DNA from: Maioricimonas rarisocia
GTDB taxonomy: Bacteria > Planctomycetota > Planctomycetia > Planctomycetales > Planctomycetaceae
Assembly (NCBI RefSeq): GCF_007747795.1
Contig: NZ_CP036275.1
Span: 2,470,001 to 2,534,000, forward strand
DNA: 64,000 bases
Direction: 5' to 3'
Shown piece by piece: positions 42,725-51,601 of the stretch (position 1 is the stretch's first letter; every line of letters begins with the position of its first letter). Position numbers and translations under genes: made by a program. The notes below the pieces were generated by a model. It was not told where the DNA came from. It ran no database searches and saw only the letters and a program-made list of their open reading frames with translations.

Positions 42725-44184
42725 GTGTCGGGCGGGACGGCTTCCAGCCCCGAATGCCCGGTGGCTGAATTCTGGGTCCGTTGCGTCTCCGCAAGGGTGC
42801 GCAGTCCCAGTTCGAGCCGCTGCCGGGTCAGCTTCGCGTTGATCTTGTCCGAAAGGGCGTGGCACATCTCGAGGAAGCAGTCGATGGCCCGATCTTCGTT
42901 CAGCTCGTGCGCATCGAATTCGGCCAGCGCTGCCTGACGCAGCCGCGTCACCTGGTCGAGCAGCCGCTGCAGCACCGCGGTGTCGTTGCGCCCGGGAGAG
43001 ACGTCATAGTCGAGTTGGCGCCGCTCGATATCGAGGGCCTGGTGGATATAGCGATCCAGTTTGTGCTCGGTCTTCCGCCGCAGATGATCCCTCCACCAGC
43101 GAAACAGCAGGTAGAAGGAAATCAGCATCGAGACCACGAACGAGCGAATCCCCTCGGTCGCCTCGACGAAGTCGCTGTTGAGCAGCGGCTTGAGCCCCGG
43201 CTCGTAAATGTGCAGCGCCCCCGGATGCAGTGAGAACTGCGCCGGCTGTCGTGAGAAACGTTCCCCGCCGTTGTGCAGTTCGGCCAGGGAAGCCCGCCGC
43301 TGGAAGTCGGCATCGTGCACGATTCGCGTGACGGCTTCGACCACAGTCGTCGGTACATCGACGCGGGTGATGAACTGCGCCCGCACCGACACGGTTTCGA
43401 GCGGATGCGACGGCTCGATGCGACGAGGCGTGGCATACAGACCCCGGGGAATGGTGTGGCTGCTCAGCGCCATGTACTTCGTTGTGAACGCTTCGACGAA
43501 CGGAATGCCCACCAGTTCGCAGGTAGACGGTCCTTCGGGCGGAGCCAGCAGACGGCGAAGCACCGGGGCCCGCAGGCCGGCCGTCAGGATCGCGACATCG
43601 ATCTCGCCGGCCTCGATTCCCTCGACGATTCCGTTGTACGACGCGTTGACCGGAGTGAACTCGTCCGGTCCCAGACCGAGATGCTCGAGAAGAATCTGCG
43701 TCATCGAGTGGTCACCCGAGCCGGGACGGCCGACGGCGATCCGCTTGCCCCGCCAGTCCTCCGGCGTCGCCAGCGACACTCCTTCGCGGGCAATGACGTG
43801 GGTGACTTCGGAGTACAGGTTGGCAACGAATGCGGCCCGGGAATGGTCCTGGAGCGCCGAGACGTCGCCTGCGTCCGACGGAATGGCGAGTGCGTTCTGC
43901 TGGAACATCGCGAAGTCGACCTCGCCCGCTTCCAGCAACTGCAGATTCTCCAGGGAACCTTCCGTCTCGATCACGCGGACCTGCGTCTCCAGCTCGCTGG
44001 CGACCGACCGGGCCAGTTCGCGTGCCACCAGATCATACTGCCCCCCGGCGGGGCCGCCGGCGATTACCAGCTCGTCCGGCGGAGTCGTCCAGCCCCGGTA
44101 GATCCACGATGCGATGACCGGCAGACCGACCACGAGCACCACGATCAGTGCCTTGACCAGTCGGTTGCGGGTCGATCTGCGCAT
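42697..44184 (-). CDS. TAXI-family TRAP transporter solute-binding protein with membrane anchor
   Basis: A 495-residue protein. A signal/anchor helix at about 10-30 precedes a TAXI-type periplasmic binding domain: ELVIAGGPAGGQYDLVAREL, ETEGSLENLQLLEAGEVDFAM and VASGRPGSGDHS-like text reading RIAVGRPGSGDHSMTQILLEHL. At about 345-365 there is a second membrane helix (FVVSMLISFYLLFRWW), then a helical tail rich in Glu/Arg/Leu. Normal TAXI proteins lack this tail; it may link ligand binding to a cytoplasmic partner. No TRAP membrane subunits are adjacent. ATG at 44184. Confidence 0.85.
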   Translation of the reverse strand: MRRSTRNRLVKALIVVLVVGLPVIASWIYRGWTTPPDELVIAGGPAGGQYDLVARELARSVASELETQVRVIETEGSLENLQLLEAGEVDFAMFQQNALAIPSDAGDVSALQDHSRAAFVANLYSEVTHVIAREGVSLATPEDWRGKRIAVGRPGSGDHSMTQILLEHLGLGPDEFTPVNASYNGIVEGIEAGEIDVAILTAGLRAPVLRRLLAPPEGPSTCELVGIPFVEAFTTKYMALSSHTIPRGLYATPRRIEPSHPLETVSVRAQFITRVDVPTTVVEAVTRIVHDADFQRRASLAELHNGGERFSRQPAQFSLHPGALHIYEPGLKPLLNSDFVEATEGIRSFVVSMLISFYLLFRWWRDHLRRKTEHKLDRYIHQALDIERRQLDYDVSPGRNDTAVLQRLLDQVTRLRQAALAEFDAHELNEDRAIDCFLEMCHALSDKINAKLTRQRLELGLRTLAETQRTQNSATGHSGLEAVPPDTQSPESGGS

Positions 44185-44457
44185 CGCGATTCCGTCAGAA
44201 AAGTGTCAGTGGCGGCAACGTCTCATTCGGTCGAATCCGTTCCATCAGCAATCGCTGATGCCGGAAGGCCTCTCTCACACCACAACGTGTCGTTCGAGGT
44301 GACGGATCGCCACAGTTGCGCACGGGGACAGCATTTCCCGCGTGGTCCCGTCGTAGGAAGAGACCGTGCCGCTTTCCGGAACCTGCGATTGTGCGGCCGG
44401 AAGATGTCCACGTCAACGGCTTTGCGTCGTCCGCACCGCTGCGGAGGTTGGCCGGGA

Positions 44458-44853
44458 CTAGCCGTTGCCATTCGCCAGTCGTTTGCGGAGTCGGTCGGCA
44501 CTGACAATCTGACGGCGATGCAGCCCCTGAGAAAGCAGTGTTTCTCCTTCGAACGCCTTCACTCGAAACGTGGCGTTTCGTTGAGCGGCAAGAACGACCG
44601 TTGCGACGCAGCGGATCTCGGCCCCTTCGAGTGCGGGGGCAAGATGTTCCAGATCGATCCCGCTGCCGACCGAGAGTTCCCCTTCGTCCAGGTACTCCTC
44701 GAGCAGCTGCAGGGCGGCGTGCTCCATGAACCACAACAGAGCCGGCGTCGACACGACCGGTGGGAGGTCATGCTTTTCGAAGTGGATGGTGTGCTCGGCC
44801 GACGCGAGAAAGGTGAGCGTATGTTCCGTGCCCGTGCGGGGAGGCTCATTCAT
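44458..44853 (-). CDS. FlK-like hotdog thioesterase
   Basis: A 131-residue single-domain hotdog protein. The stretch VVSTPALLWFMEHAALQLL has the Thr and Glu of fluoroacetyl-CoA thioesterase FlK-type enzymes. Further strands (GSGIDLEHLAPALEGAEIRCVATV) complete the fold. Such proteins hydrolyse small acyl-CoA thioesters; the substrate is unknown. ATG at 44853; the upstream open frame to 45021 has no family sequence. It stands alone, divergent from the TlpA-type gene. Confidence 0.82.
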   Translation of the reverse strand: MNEPPRTGTEHTLTFLASAEHTIHFEKHDLPPVVSTPALLWFMEHAALQLLEEYLDEGELSVGSGIDLEHLAPALEGAEIRCVATVVLAAQRNATFRVKAFEGETLLSQGLHRRQIVSADRLRKRLANGNG

Positions 44854-45127
44854 GGCAGCAAACGTAGAGGAGCGTTGGAGTTGGGGAAGACGACGGCTAC
44901 CGGCACGGACCGCTTGCCGACCAGAAACAGAGAGCAGCTCGCCGGTGGCGTCTCTGCCGTCAAACTGGTCATGACGTGTCCTGACGGTTGAACTAGAATC
45001 CGCCGAAAACGCAGGATGCACTTGTCGGGGACTGCTGGTTTCCTGTCAAGGATCGCGCGCTGAGAACGTCGTGCCGGTTGTCGTCAGCGACGACAGACCC
45101 GGACGGCGCAGACAAGGGAGTGGCGGC

Positions 45128-47050
45128 ATGCAAGGTCTCTGGGCGAATCGATACGCGGCGTCGTTGGCGGCAGCCGTGACCGTAGGGCTCATGGCAGGTC
45201 CTGTTGCGGCACAAGGTGTGTCGGTCGAACAGGTTATGAAATACCGGCCCGTTCAGCCCGGTGTCGACTACGAGACACCCGACGCCAAGGACTTTCCCCA
45301 GTGCAAGGTCGAGGTCGAGCGCAGCGGAAAGTCGTCCGGCTGGGTCGTTCTCGGTGCACAGGGACAGGTCCTGCGGCGGTTCGTCGACTCCGACGGCGAC
45401 AATGTCGTCGACCAGTGGCGGTACTACAGGCACGGCCTGGAGGTGTACCGCGATATCGACACCAACGGAAACAGTGAGGTCGACCAGAGCCGCTGGCTGA
45501 ATACCGGAGGCACACGCTGGGGAATCGACTCCGACGAAGACGGCAAGATCGACTCCTGGAAGATCCTCTCTGCCGAAGAAGCCTCGCGTGAGGCGATTCG
45601 GGCGATGGTCGGCAACGATGCCCGCGCGCTCCAGCGACTGATGCTGACGGCCGCCGACGTCCAGCAGTTGAAGATCGAGCGGGAACTGGCGGACAAACTG
45701 CTCGCCAACACCGGCAACGTGCCTCAGCAGCTGCAGAGCGTCCTCAGCAAGACCCGCGTCCTCAAGCAGTCCACGCAGTGGATTCGCTTCGACAGTTCCA
45801 TGCTGATGCCCAGTCTCATCCCCTCCGAAGACGGCAAGGCTGCCGAGGACCTCTACGTCTACGAGAACGTGATGGCACTGGTCGAAACGAATGGCCAGTC
45901 GGGATTCGTGCAGATCGGCGAGATGGTGCGGGTCGGCGACGTCTGGAAGCTCACCCGCGTGCCGCAACCCCTCGAAGGGGAGACGCTCGAAATCACCGAA
46001 GGCGGTCTGCTGATGCAGCCGTCGCTGGCATCGCTGTCGGTCGGTCCGACCGGCGGACTGTCTGAGGAGATGCAGAAGCTGATCGACCAGCTCCGCAAGC
46101 TGGATGAAGGCGCCCCCGGCGTAAACGGATCGCGCGACGCGACCGTCCGCTACAACGTCGCCCGGGCCGGCCTCTTGCAGCAGTTGGCGAACGCGTCCGC
46201 GACCAACGACGAACGGCACACGTGGTTGCGGCAGCGAATTGACGGGATCGCCGCCGCGGTGCAGATGGGGGCCTATCCCAACGGCCTGGCGGAGCTGAAG
46301 TCGATCGAACAGCAGATCGCCCAGACGCCCGGCGATGCCGCACTGGTGCCTTACGTGACCTTCCGACGCGTGCTGGCCGAATACAACACCGAACTGCAGT
46401 CTGCCGAGGCGGCCGATCGTGCCGGCGTGCAGGAACGCTTCCTTTCGAAGCTGCAGCAGTTCGCCAAAGACTATCCCAAGGCGGAAGACACGCCCGATGC
46501 CCTGCTCCAGCTGGCGATCACCAACGAGTTCAATGGCCAGGTCGACCAGGCTCGCGAGTGGTACGAAAAGCTTGTGCAGGACTATTCCGAATCGACCTCG
46601 GCGACGCGGGCCCGCGGTGCCCTCCGCCGCGTGAATCTGCCCGGCTCGAGTTTCCAGATGACCGGCCAGGCGCTCGGGGGCGGCACCATCGATCTGTCTC
46701 GTTATCGGGGCAAGGTGCTGGCGGTCGTCTTCTGGGCGACGTGGTGCAAGCCCTGTACGGAAGAACTCCCGCAGCTGCAGGAACTGTACAAGCAGTATCG
46801 TCAGAACGGCTTCGAAGTGGTTGGCATCAACGTCGATTCGCCCGGTGCTCCGATCCAGCAGTACATCCAGCAGCACAAGGTGACCTGGCCGCACATGCAT
46901 GAGGAAGGTGGCCTCGAAAGCCGCCCGGCCCAGCAGTTCGGGATCATCACGCTCCCGACGATGTTCCTTGTGGACAAGTCGGGGAAAGTGGTCTCGTCGA
47001 ACATCTCGCTGGACGAGCTGAAGACGCAGGTGCCTGAACTGCTGAAGTAA
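45128..47050 (+). CDS. exported TlpA-type thioredoxin with Asp-rich calcium-loop repeats
   Basis: A 640-residue exported protein. After a signal peptide (about 1-28) come three Asp-rich loops (DSDGDNVVDQW, DTNGNSEVDQSRW, DSDEDGKIDSWK) like EF-hand or thrombospondin type 3 loops. A long helical/TPR-like middle follows (LQQFAKDYPKAEDTPDALLQ). The C-terminal 140 or so residues are a TlpA/AhpC-TSA domain: VVFWATWCKPCTEELPQLQE with Cys540 and Cys543 and GIITLPTMFLVDKSGKV with the cis-Pro. A thiol-disulfide role in the envelope is likely. ATG at 45128 with GGGAG seven bases upstream. Confidence 0.88.
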   Translation: MQGLWANRYAASLAAAVTVGLMAGPVAAQGVSVEQVMKYRPVQPGVDYETPDAKDFPQCKVEVERSGKSSGWVVLGAQGQVLRRFVDSDGDNVVDQWRYYRHGLEVYRDIDTNGNSEVDQSRWLNTGGTRWGIDSDEDGKIDSWKILSAEEASREAIRAMVGNDARALQRLMLTAADVQQLKIERELADKLLANTGNVPQQLQSVLSKTRVLKQSTQWIRFDSSMLMPSLIPSEDGKAAEDLYVYENVMALVETNGQSGFVQIGEMVRVGDVWKLTRVPQPLEGETLEITEGGLLMQPSLASLSVGPTGGLSEEMQKLIDQLRKLDEGAPGVNGSRDATVRYNVARAGLLQQLANASATNDERHTWLRQRIDGIAAAVQMGAYPNGLAELKSIEQQIAQTPGDAALVPYVTFRRVLAEYNTELQSAEAADRAGVQERFLSKLQQFAKDYPKAEDTPDALLQLAITNEFNGQVDQAREWYEKLVQDYSESTSATRARGALRRVNLPGSSFQMTGQALGGGTIDLSRYRGKVLAVVFWATWCKPCTEELPQLQELYKQYRQNGFEVVGINVDSPGAPIQQYIQQHKVTWPHMHEEGGLESRPAQQFGIITLPTMFLVDKSGKVVSSNISLDELKTQVPELLK

Positions 47051-47074
47051 TGGCTTCGCGGCGGCAGGACCGAG

Positions 47075-47098
47075 GTGGGGCAGACATTCCTGTCTGCC
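47075..47098. repeat. small palindromic repeat, CATTCCTG family (second copy)
   Basis: gtggggcagacattcctgtc-tgcc forms an 8-bp hairpin (ggcagaca-ttcc-tgtctgcc). It pairs with the 34.87-kb copy. It lies 25 bp past the TlpA-type stop and could also act as an mRNA 3' hairpin. Confidence 0.65.
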
Positions 47099-47131
47099 TG
47101 CGAGCGTCGACGATTGCGGCGGTCGGGTCGC

Positions 47132-47156
47132 ATGCTCGCCCTGTGAAGGCGAGCAT
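47132..47156. repeat. isolated palindrome
   Basis: A perfect 9-bp stem (atgctcgcc with ggcgagcat) with a 7-base loop. I found no second copy in the window. Confidence 0.5.
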
Positions 47157-47187
47157 CTGAACCAATCGGCTGACGCCCATGCGCTCG

Positions 47188-47213
47188 GTAGGGCCGGCTA
47201 TTGCCGGCCGTTG
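47188..47213. repeat. REP-like palindrome, GTAGGGCCGGC family
   Basis: Sequence of the type gtagggccggctattgccgg followed by ccgttg. The core ccggc-tatt-gccgg is a perfect inverted repeat. Identical copy at 47316-47341, near copy at 48640-48665, and a longer version at 59585-59640. Confidence 0.75.
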
Positions 47214-47315
47214 AGCATGTGAACGCAGGTGAGCCCCAAGCGTGAGCCCGGCGGGCAATCGTTGTGACGGGCGAGCGCGAGCCGTAGGGTGCCGTCGCAT
47301 CACAGCCCCAGTTCC

Positions 47316-47341
47316 GTAGGGCCGGCTATTGCCGGCCGTTG
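47316..47341. repeat. REP-like palindrome, GTAGGGCCGGC family
   Basis: Same 26-base sequence as at 47188-47213. It lies next to a fragment (47284-47297) that begins gtagggtgccgtcg like the longer tandem repeat. Confidence 0.75.
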
Positions 47342-47370
47342 CCCGAAAAACCAAGGCGATCCCCAGGCCA

Positions 47371-47401
47371 GGGTGCCACGGCTCTGTGAGCCGTGTGCTC
47401 A
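47371..47401. repeat. palindromic repeat, GGGTGCCACGGCT type
   Basis: gggtgccacggctctgtgag followed by ccgtgtgctca. The stem cacggct-ctgtg-agccgtg is perfect over 7 bp. Single copy in the window; similar gggtgccacggct elements are common in planctomycete intergenic DNA from general knowledge. Confidence 0.5.
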
Positions 47402-47432
47402 CTCGCTGGCGCTTCGTGCTGGTATGGACTCC

Positions 47433-47457
47433 GTAGGGCAGGCTCTGCCTGCCGTCG
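47433..47457. repeat. palindromic repeat, GTAGGGCAGGC type
   Basis: gtagggcaggctctgcctgc followed by cgtcg. It shares its first six bases and layout with the GTAGGGCCGGC family but has a different stem (gcaggc-tct-gcctgc), so it may be a related palindrome class. Confidence 0.5.
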
Positions 47458-47633
47458 GGCGTCTACCAGGGAGGCGAGCCCCGGGAGTGAGCCCGGGGAT
47501 ATGAACAACAGTGCCGACTGCTGACGGCGGGTTGTGTATGGACGATCCCGGCCGGATGAATCGCAGTCAGTGATCTCGTCTCGCTGCGCGACCCCGGAGG
47601 GCGAGCAACCGGGGCTACCCGGTGTGGGTGTCA

Positions 47634-48485
47634 GCGTCCGTCCGGCGCCCCGGCCACCCGGCATGGCAGCGGCCCTTCCGCTCCCTCACGGTCGCGGCTC
47701 GTCAGGGCGAATCGTAGGGTGCCGTCGCCGCAGGCGACGCACCATCGATCCGTGATGCAGGCTCGTATGTATTCTGATGGTGCGTCACGGGCGGAATGCC
47801 GCGCGACGTACTGTGGTGCTGGATCGCCGGAAGTGAATCGACCGTGACGCACCCTACGGCCGCTTTATAAGGGCACATTCCGGGGCCGTGACGCTGCTTC
47901 CCTCTCGCTGCGTCGAGACTGCGTGGATGCCGTGCTGCCTGTGCCGCGTCCGTCCGGCGCCCCGGCCACCCGGCATGGTAGCGGCCATTCCGCTCCCTCA
48001 CGGTCGCGGCTCGTCAGGGCGAATTGTAGGGTGCCGTCGCCGCAGGCGACGCACCATCGATCCGTGATGCAGGCTCGTATGTATTCTGACGGTGCGTCAC
48101 GGGCGGAATGCCGCGCGACGTACTGTGGTGCTGGATCGCCGGAAGTGAATCGACCGTGACGCACCCTACGGCCGCTTTATAAGGGCACATTCCGGGGCCG
48201 TGACGCTGCTTCCCTCTCGCTGCGTCGAGACTGCGTGGATGCCGTGCTGCCTGTGCCGCGTCCGTCCGGCGCCCCGGCCACCCGGCATGGTAGCGGCCAT
48301 TCCGCTCCCTCACGGTCGCGGCTCGTCAGGGCGAATCGTAGGGTGCCATCGCCGCAGGCGACGCACCATCGATCCGTGATGCAGGCTCCATTCTGTTCTG
48401 ACGGTGCGTCACGGGCGGAATGCCGCGCGACGTACTGTGGTGATGGATCGCGGAAAGTGTATCGGACGTGACGCACCCTACGGCC
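47634..48485. repeat. 312-bp tandem repeat, about 2.7 copies
   Basis: Units start at 47634, 47946 and 48258 (exact 312-base spacing, few differences). Inside each unit, gtagggtgc at 47714, 48026 and 48338 and gcaccctac about 143 bases later are inverted ends, and gacgcaccatc with gatggtgcgtc is a nested inverted repeat. The third unit loses similarity after the gcaccctacggc end, at about 48485. The open frames across the units encode near-identical Arg/Gly-rich peptides that look like by-products of the repetition. Confidence 0.9.
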
Positions 48486-48639
48486 CCCGTGTCCCGTGGT
48501 GTTGCTCGCTCCACCCACGACTATCCGCCCGGGTAACCACCTCCTGCATTCGGCTGGGGGCGTCGCTTCGCTCCGACCGCCAGCCACCCATATACCGAAC
48601 CCGGGGCCATCACCCGAGGTCCGACTTGGCCGCAGTTCC

Positions 48640-48665
48640 GCAGGGCCGGCTATTGCTGGCCGTTG
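48640..48665. repeat. REP-like palindrome, GTAGGGCCGGC family (diverged copy)
   Basis: gcagggccggctattgctgg followed by ccgttg. It differs from the 47.2-kb copies at two positions, one of which weakens the stem. Confidence 0.65.
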
Positions 48666-48684
48666 CCTGTGCAGACGAGTCGAG

Positions 48685-48887
48685 CCGGCATGGCAGCGGC
48701 CATTCCGCTCCCTCACGGTCGCGGCTCGTCAGGGCGAATCGTAGGGTGCCGTCGCCGCAGGCGACGCACCATCGATCCGTGATGCAGGCTCGTATGTATT
48801 CTGATGGTGCGTCACGGGCGGAATGCCGCGCGACGTACTGTGGTGATGGATCGCCGGAAGTGTATCGGACGTGACGCACCCTACGGT
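48685..48887. repeat. fourth, partial copy of the 312-bp repeat unit
   Basis: From ccggcatggcagcggccatt to gacgcaccctacgg this stretch matches the units at 47.66-47.86 kb, including the nested inverted repeats, but lacks the rest of the 312-bp unit. It is displaced from the tandem array by about 200 bases of unrelated sequence. Confidence 0.85.
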
Positions 48888-49070
48888 CTTCCGATCCGGG
48901 GCATCGCTCGCGTTGCTCGCTCCTGCCCCGGCCACCCTCGGTGAGCCCCTCCGTGTCTCCGTGCCTCAGTGGTTCCATCCGACTGGTCACCTGTCGCAGA
49001 CGCTGTGATCAGGTGGCAGCATGGCCACCAGCCTGCGGCGTGAGGCCATGGCACCTTCATTGTCCGACCG

Positions 49071-51524
49071 TCAGTCACGCACCGTCCAGGCCGGTTCCAC
49101 CGTCCCGTCGTCACGGACACGCCATGGTCGCCACAGCAGCGAGACGCCGTCAATCGTGATGTCCGACTTTCGCGGGCGGACGGAGTGCGGCTCGAGCTTC
49201 AGATCGTCGGGCTCGAAGCGGGCGTGCGTCTCTTCGAGTTCTTCCTTGAACTCCGCATCGAGATCGTCCAGCTCCTGCTGCAACGCTTCGACATTCGCCC
49301 GGGCCCGGCTGATGTCCCCCCGCTGCTGCGCCGCGCGCGAGGCGGACCGGGCACTTGTCGCGGCCCGCGAGACGTTCGTCCGGCTGAACGTCTTGCGGCC
49401 GGTCAGTGCTCCCAGCAGCGACGAACCGAACGAGATCACCGCCGAGAGCGTCGCCGAGTTCGCCTGTGAGCGTTCCACGTCGACCCGCTGCTCCGCCTTG
49501 CGGATCCTCTCCTGCAGTCGTTCGAGCTTTGGTGCGTACTTGCGGGTCAGCTTCTCCTTGAGCAGGTCCCGCTGTTCGCGTGCCTCCTGTGTGAGACGGA
49601 TGCGGAACTCCCCTTCCGTCTCCTCCGGCTGCGAATACAGCTTCAGGCCCGGGCAGTACGTGAGATCGAGCGTCACCTCGCGGTACAGGTAATCCTTCAG
49701 ATCGTTCCTGCAGCCGGCATACTCTCGCGGGCGGGACAATTCCGGGGGAACGTCCGCAAAGGAGGCCGCGGCATCCGGCTCGTCGACCAGTTCGAGCTGA
49801 TCGGGTGCGAGTAATGCCGACTCGTCCCACACGTCCTCATCGAGGTCGTCCCGCACATCGGCGAGACGGGTGAACTCCTGCCAGACGTCGCAGGCTGACT
49901 TCGACTTCAGGTCGACAAAGTGCAGCTTCCCCTTCGCCAGCAGCGCGGGCCGGTACACGACCTTTGCCGAACGGGGGACGCTGCGGGAGATCGCTTCGAA
50001 CCGCTGGTCGATCTCATCCGGCAACAGGGGCCGCGAGCCTCCCGCCTTTTCGGCAGGAACCTGCTCGGCGGCTGGTTGAGCCGGTGCTGCGGTCGCTGCG
50101 GCAGCAGGCTGATCGCGGTCACCGGTCAGTCGCCGGATCTGCTCGCGCGTCAGCGGTCCCCGCAGGTATGAGAGGACCCATCGCGTTTCGAACAGGACCG
50201 GCGCGTCCTCGTGGACGTTGTTCATCAGGAACACGCGCGAGCCCAGTCCGGAAAGCGTTCGTTCGATCTCCTGCCGGTCGAACGTCACGCCGGCCGATGC
50301 GGAGGCTCCTTCCAGACCGTCCAGCACCCGCTGCTTGTCCCGCTCGGTCTGCAGGCGGCCGAGAAACCAGGTCCCTGCGTTCGAGAGGGCCTTGTAGTCC
50401 AGGTCGACCGGATTCTGTGTCGAGAGGACGAGCCCCAGTCCGAACGCTCGCGCCTGCTTGAGCAGCGTGAGCATCGGCGTCTTCGAGGGCGGGTTGGCGG
50501 TCGGCGGGAGATACCCGAACACCTCGTCCATGTACAGCAGCGCCCGCAGGCTCGATGTTCCCGGCTGGGCTCGCATCCACGAGAGCAGTTCGTTGAGCAG
50601 CAGCGTCACGAAGAACATCCGCTCCCGATCCCCCAGATGGGCAATCGAGAGGACCGCCAGACGCGGGCGACCGTCCGGCGTGTACAACAGGTTCTGGATG
50701 TTGAGCGGTTCCCCCTGCATCCAGGCGGCAAAGCCGGGAGAGGCGAGCAGATTGTTGAGCGTCATCGCCAGCCCGGTCCGATCTTTCGCCGGAAAGATCG
50801 TCTCCAGATCCATGATGCCGATGGTGGAGAACGGCGGCGACTGTACCTCGTGGATCAGCTCGGCAATGGTCAGGCTGCGGCCTTCCCGCCAGGCATGATC
50901 GAGGATGTTGGAGAGCAGAATGTGGTCGCGGCTGCGGATCGGGTCCGGCTCGATGTCCAGCAGCGTCAGCAGCCCCGAAACGGCTGAGGAGATCCGTTCG
51001 CGAAACGCATCGAGGTTGTCGCGGACGGCAGCCGGCGGCGCATCGAGCGACCTGAGGACCGAGATGGGGCGCCCCGCGTCGCTGCCGGGCGTGTAGATCG
51101 CCATGTCCGCCGCAGCGCGGAGCCGCTTGATTCGTTCAGGGCCCTGATCCCAGCCGGCCAGCCCCTGTTTCCAGCGGTCGGCGACGTCGCGGGCGTACTC
51201 GTCGGGCGTCATGCCGGCCCGGGTTGCTTCGTCCTGTTCGATCCAGGGACGGAACGAAGCCGGTTTGAGGTCAGGGAAGCTGAGCAGCAGGTTCCCCATA
51301 TCCCCTTTGGGATCGATGATCAGCGCGGGGATGCCGTCGATGGCTGCTTCTTCGAGCAGCGTGATCCCCAGCCCGGTCTTGCCGCTGCCGGTCATGCCGA
51401 CGATGACCGCGTGGGTGGTCAGATCCTTCGAGTCGTAGAGAAGCAGGTCGGCTGAGGTTTCGTCGCGGTCGGGTTGGCGGGTTCGGCCGAGATAGAAGGC
51501 CCCAAGCTTCTCGTAGTCGTGCAT
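49071..51524 (-). CDS. HerA-like (DUF87-type) ATPase with C-terminal coiled coil
   Basis: An 817-residue protein. Walker A is GMTGSGKT (43-50), followed by ALIIDPKGDMGNLLLSFPDL, typical of HerA/FtsK-type DNA-pumping ATPases. Walker B is at about 340 (ALLYMDEVFGYLPP) and the sensor block is LGLVLSTQNPVDLDYKALSNAG. After residue 480 a Pro/Ala linker leads to a region with long Glu/Arg-rich helices (ERLQERIRKAEQRVDVERSQ, ARANVEALQQELDDLDAEFKEELEE). NurA is not adjacent. ATG at 51524 with GAGGGG upstream. It could act on DNA ends or as a membrane-linked conflict ATPase; not resolved. Confidence 0.88.
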   Translation of the reverse strand: MHDYEKLGAFYLGRTRQPDRDETSADLLLYDSKDLTTHAVIVGMTGSGKTGLGITLLEEAAIDGIPALIIDPKGDMGNLLLSFPDLKPASFRPWIEQDEATRAGMTPDEYARDVADRWKQGLAGWDQGPERIKRLRAAADMAIYTPGSDAGRPISVLRSLDAPPAAVRDNLDAFRERISSAVSGLLTLLDIEPDPIRSRDHILLSNILDHAWREGRSLTIAELIHEVQSPPFSTIGIMDLETIFPAKDRTGLAMTLNNLLASPGFAAWMQGEPLNIQNLLYTPDGRPRLAVLSIAHLGDRERMFFVTLLLNELLSWMRAQPGTSSLRALLYMDEVFGYLPPTANPPSKTPMLTLLKQARAFGLGLVLSTQNPVDLDYKALSNAGTWFLGRLQTERDKQRVLDGLEGASASAGVTFDRQEIERTLSGLGSRVFLMNNVHEDAPVLFETRWVLSYLRGPLTREQIRRLTGDRDQPAAAATAAPAQPAAEQVPAEKAGGSRPLLPDEIDQRFEAISRSVPRSAKVVYRPALLAKGKLHFVDLKSKSACDVWQEFTRLADVRDDLDEDVWDESALLAPDQLELVDEPDAAASFADVPPELSRPREYAGCRNDLKDYLYREVTLDLTYCPGLKLYSQPEETEGEFRIRLTQEAREQRDLLKEKLTRKYAPKLERLQERIRKAEQRVDVERSQANSATLSAVISFGSSLLGALTGRKTFSRTNVSRAATSARSASRAAQQRGDISRARANVEALQQELDDLDAEFKEELEETHARFEPDDLKLEPHSVRPRKSDITIDGVSLLWRPWRVRDDGTVEPAWTVRD

Positions 51525-51601
51525 CGTCGTGCAGTCCCCTCAGATGGGTGGCCCCGGCGCGTCGATGGCGGACAAAGCGGCGAAAGAGTCATCCGCTCGA
51601 T

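Larger units (their letters stand above)
47051..49070. other. gene-free, repeat-dense region
   Basis: About 2 kb without a credible gene between the TlpA-type gene and the HerA-like gene. It contains the palindromes and the tandem array listed separately. Parts without a repeat (47460-47630, 48490-48640, 48890-49070) show nothing recognisable. Confidence 0.75.

Noticed and set aside
47634-48485. Possible CRISPR array
   Set aside because: The repeat unit is 312 bp with no regular short spacers, and no cas gene is present. The unit is a tandem repeat with internal palindromes.
47865-48514. Near-identical 78-179-residue open frames on both strands in the tandem array
   Set aside because: They are generated by the 312-bp repetition, have Arg/Gly-rich composition and no ribosome site, and change frame between copies. 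They are not credible genes.
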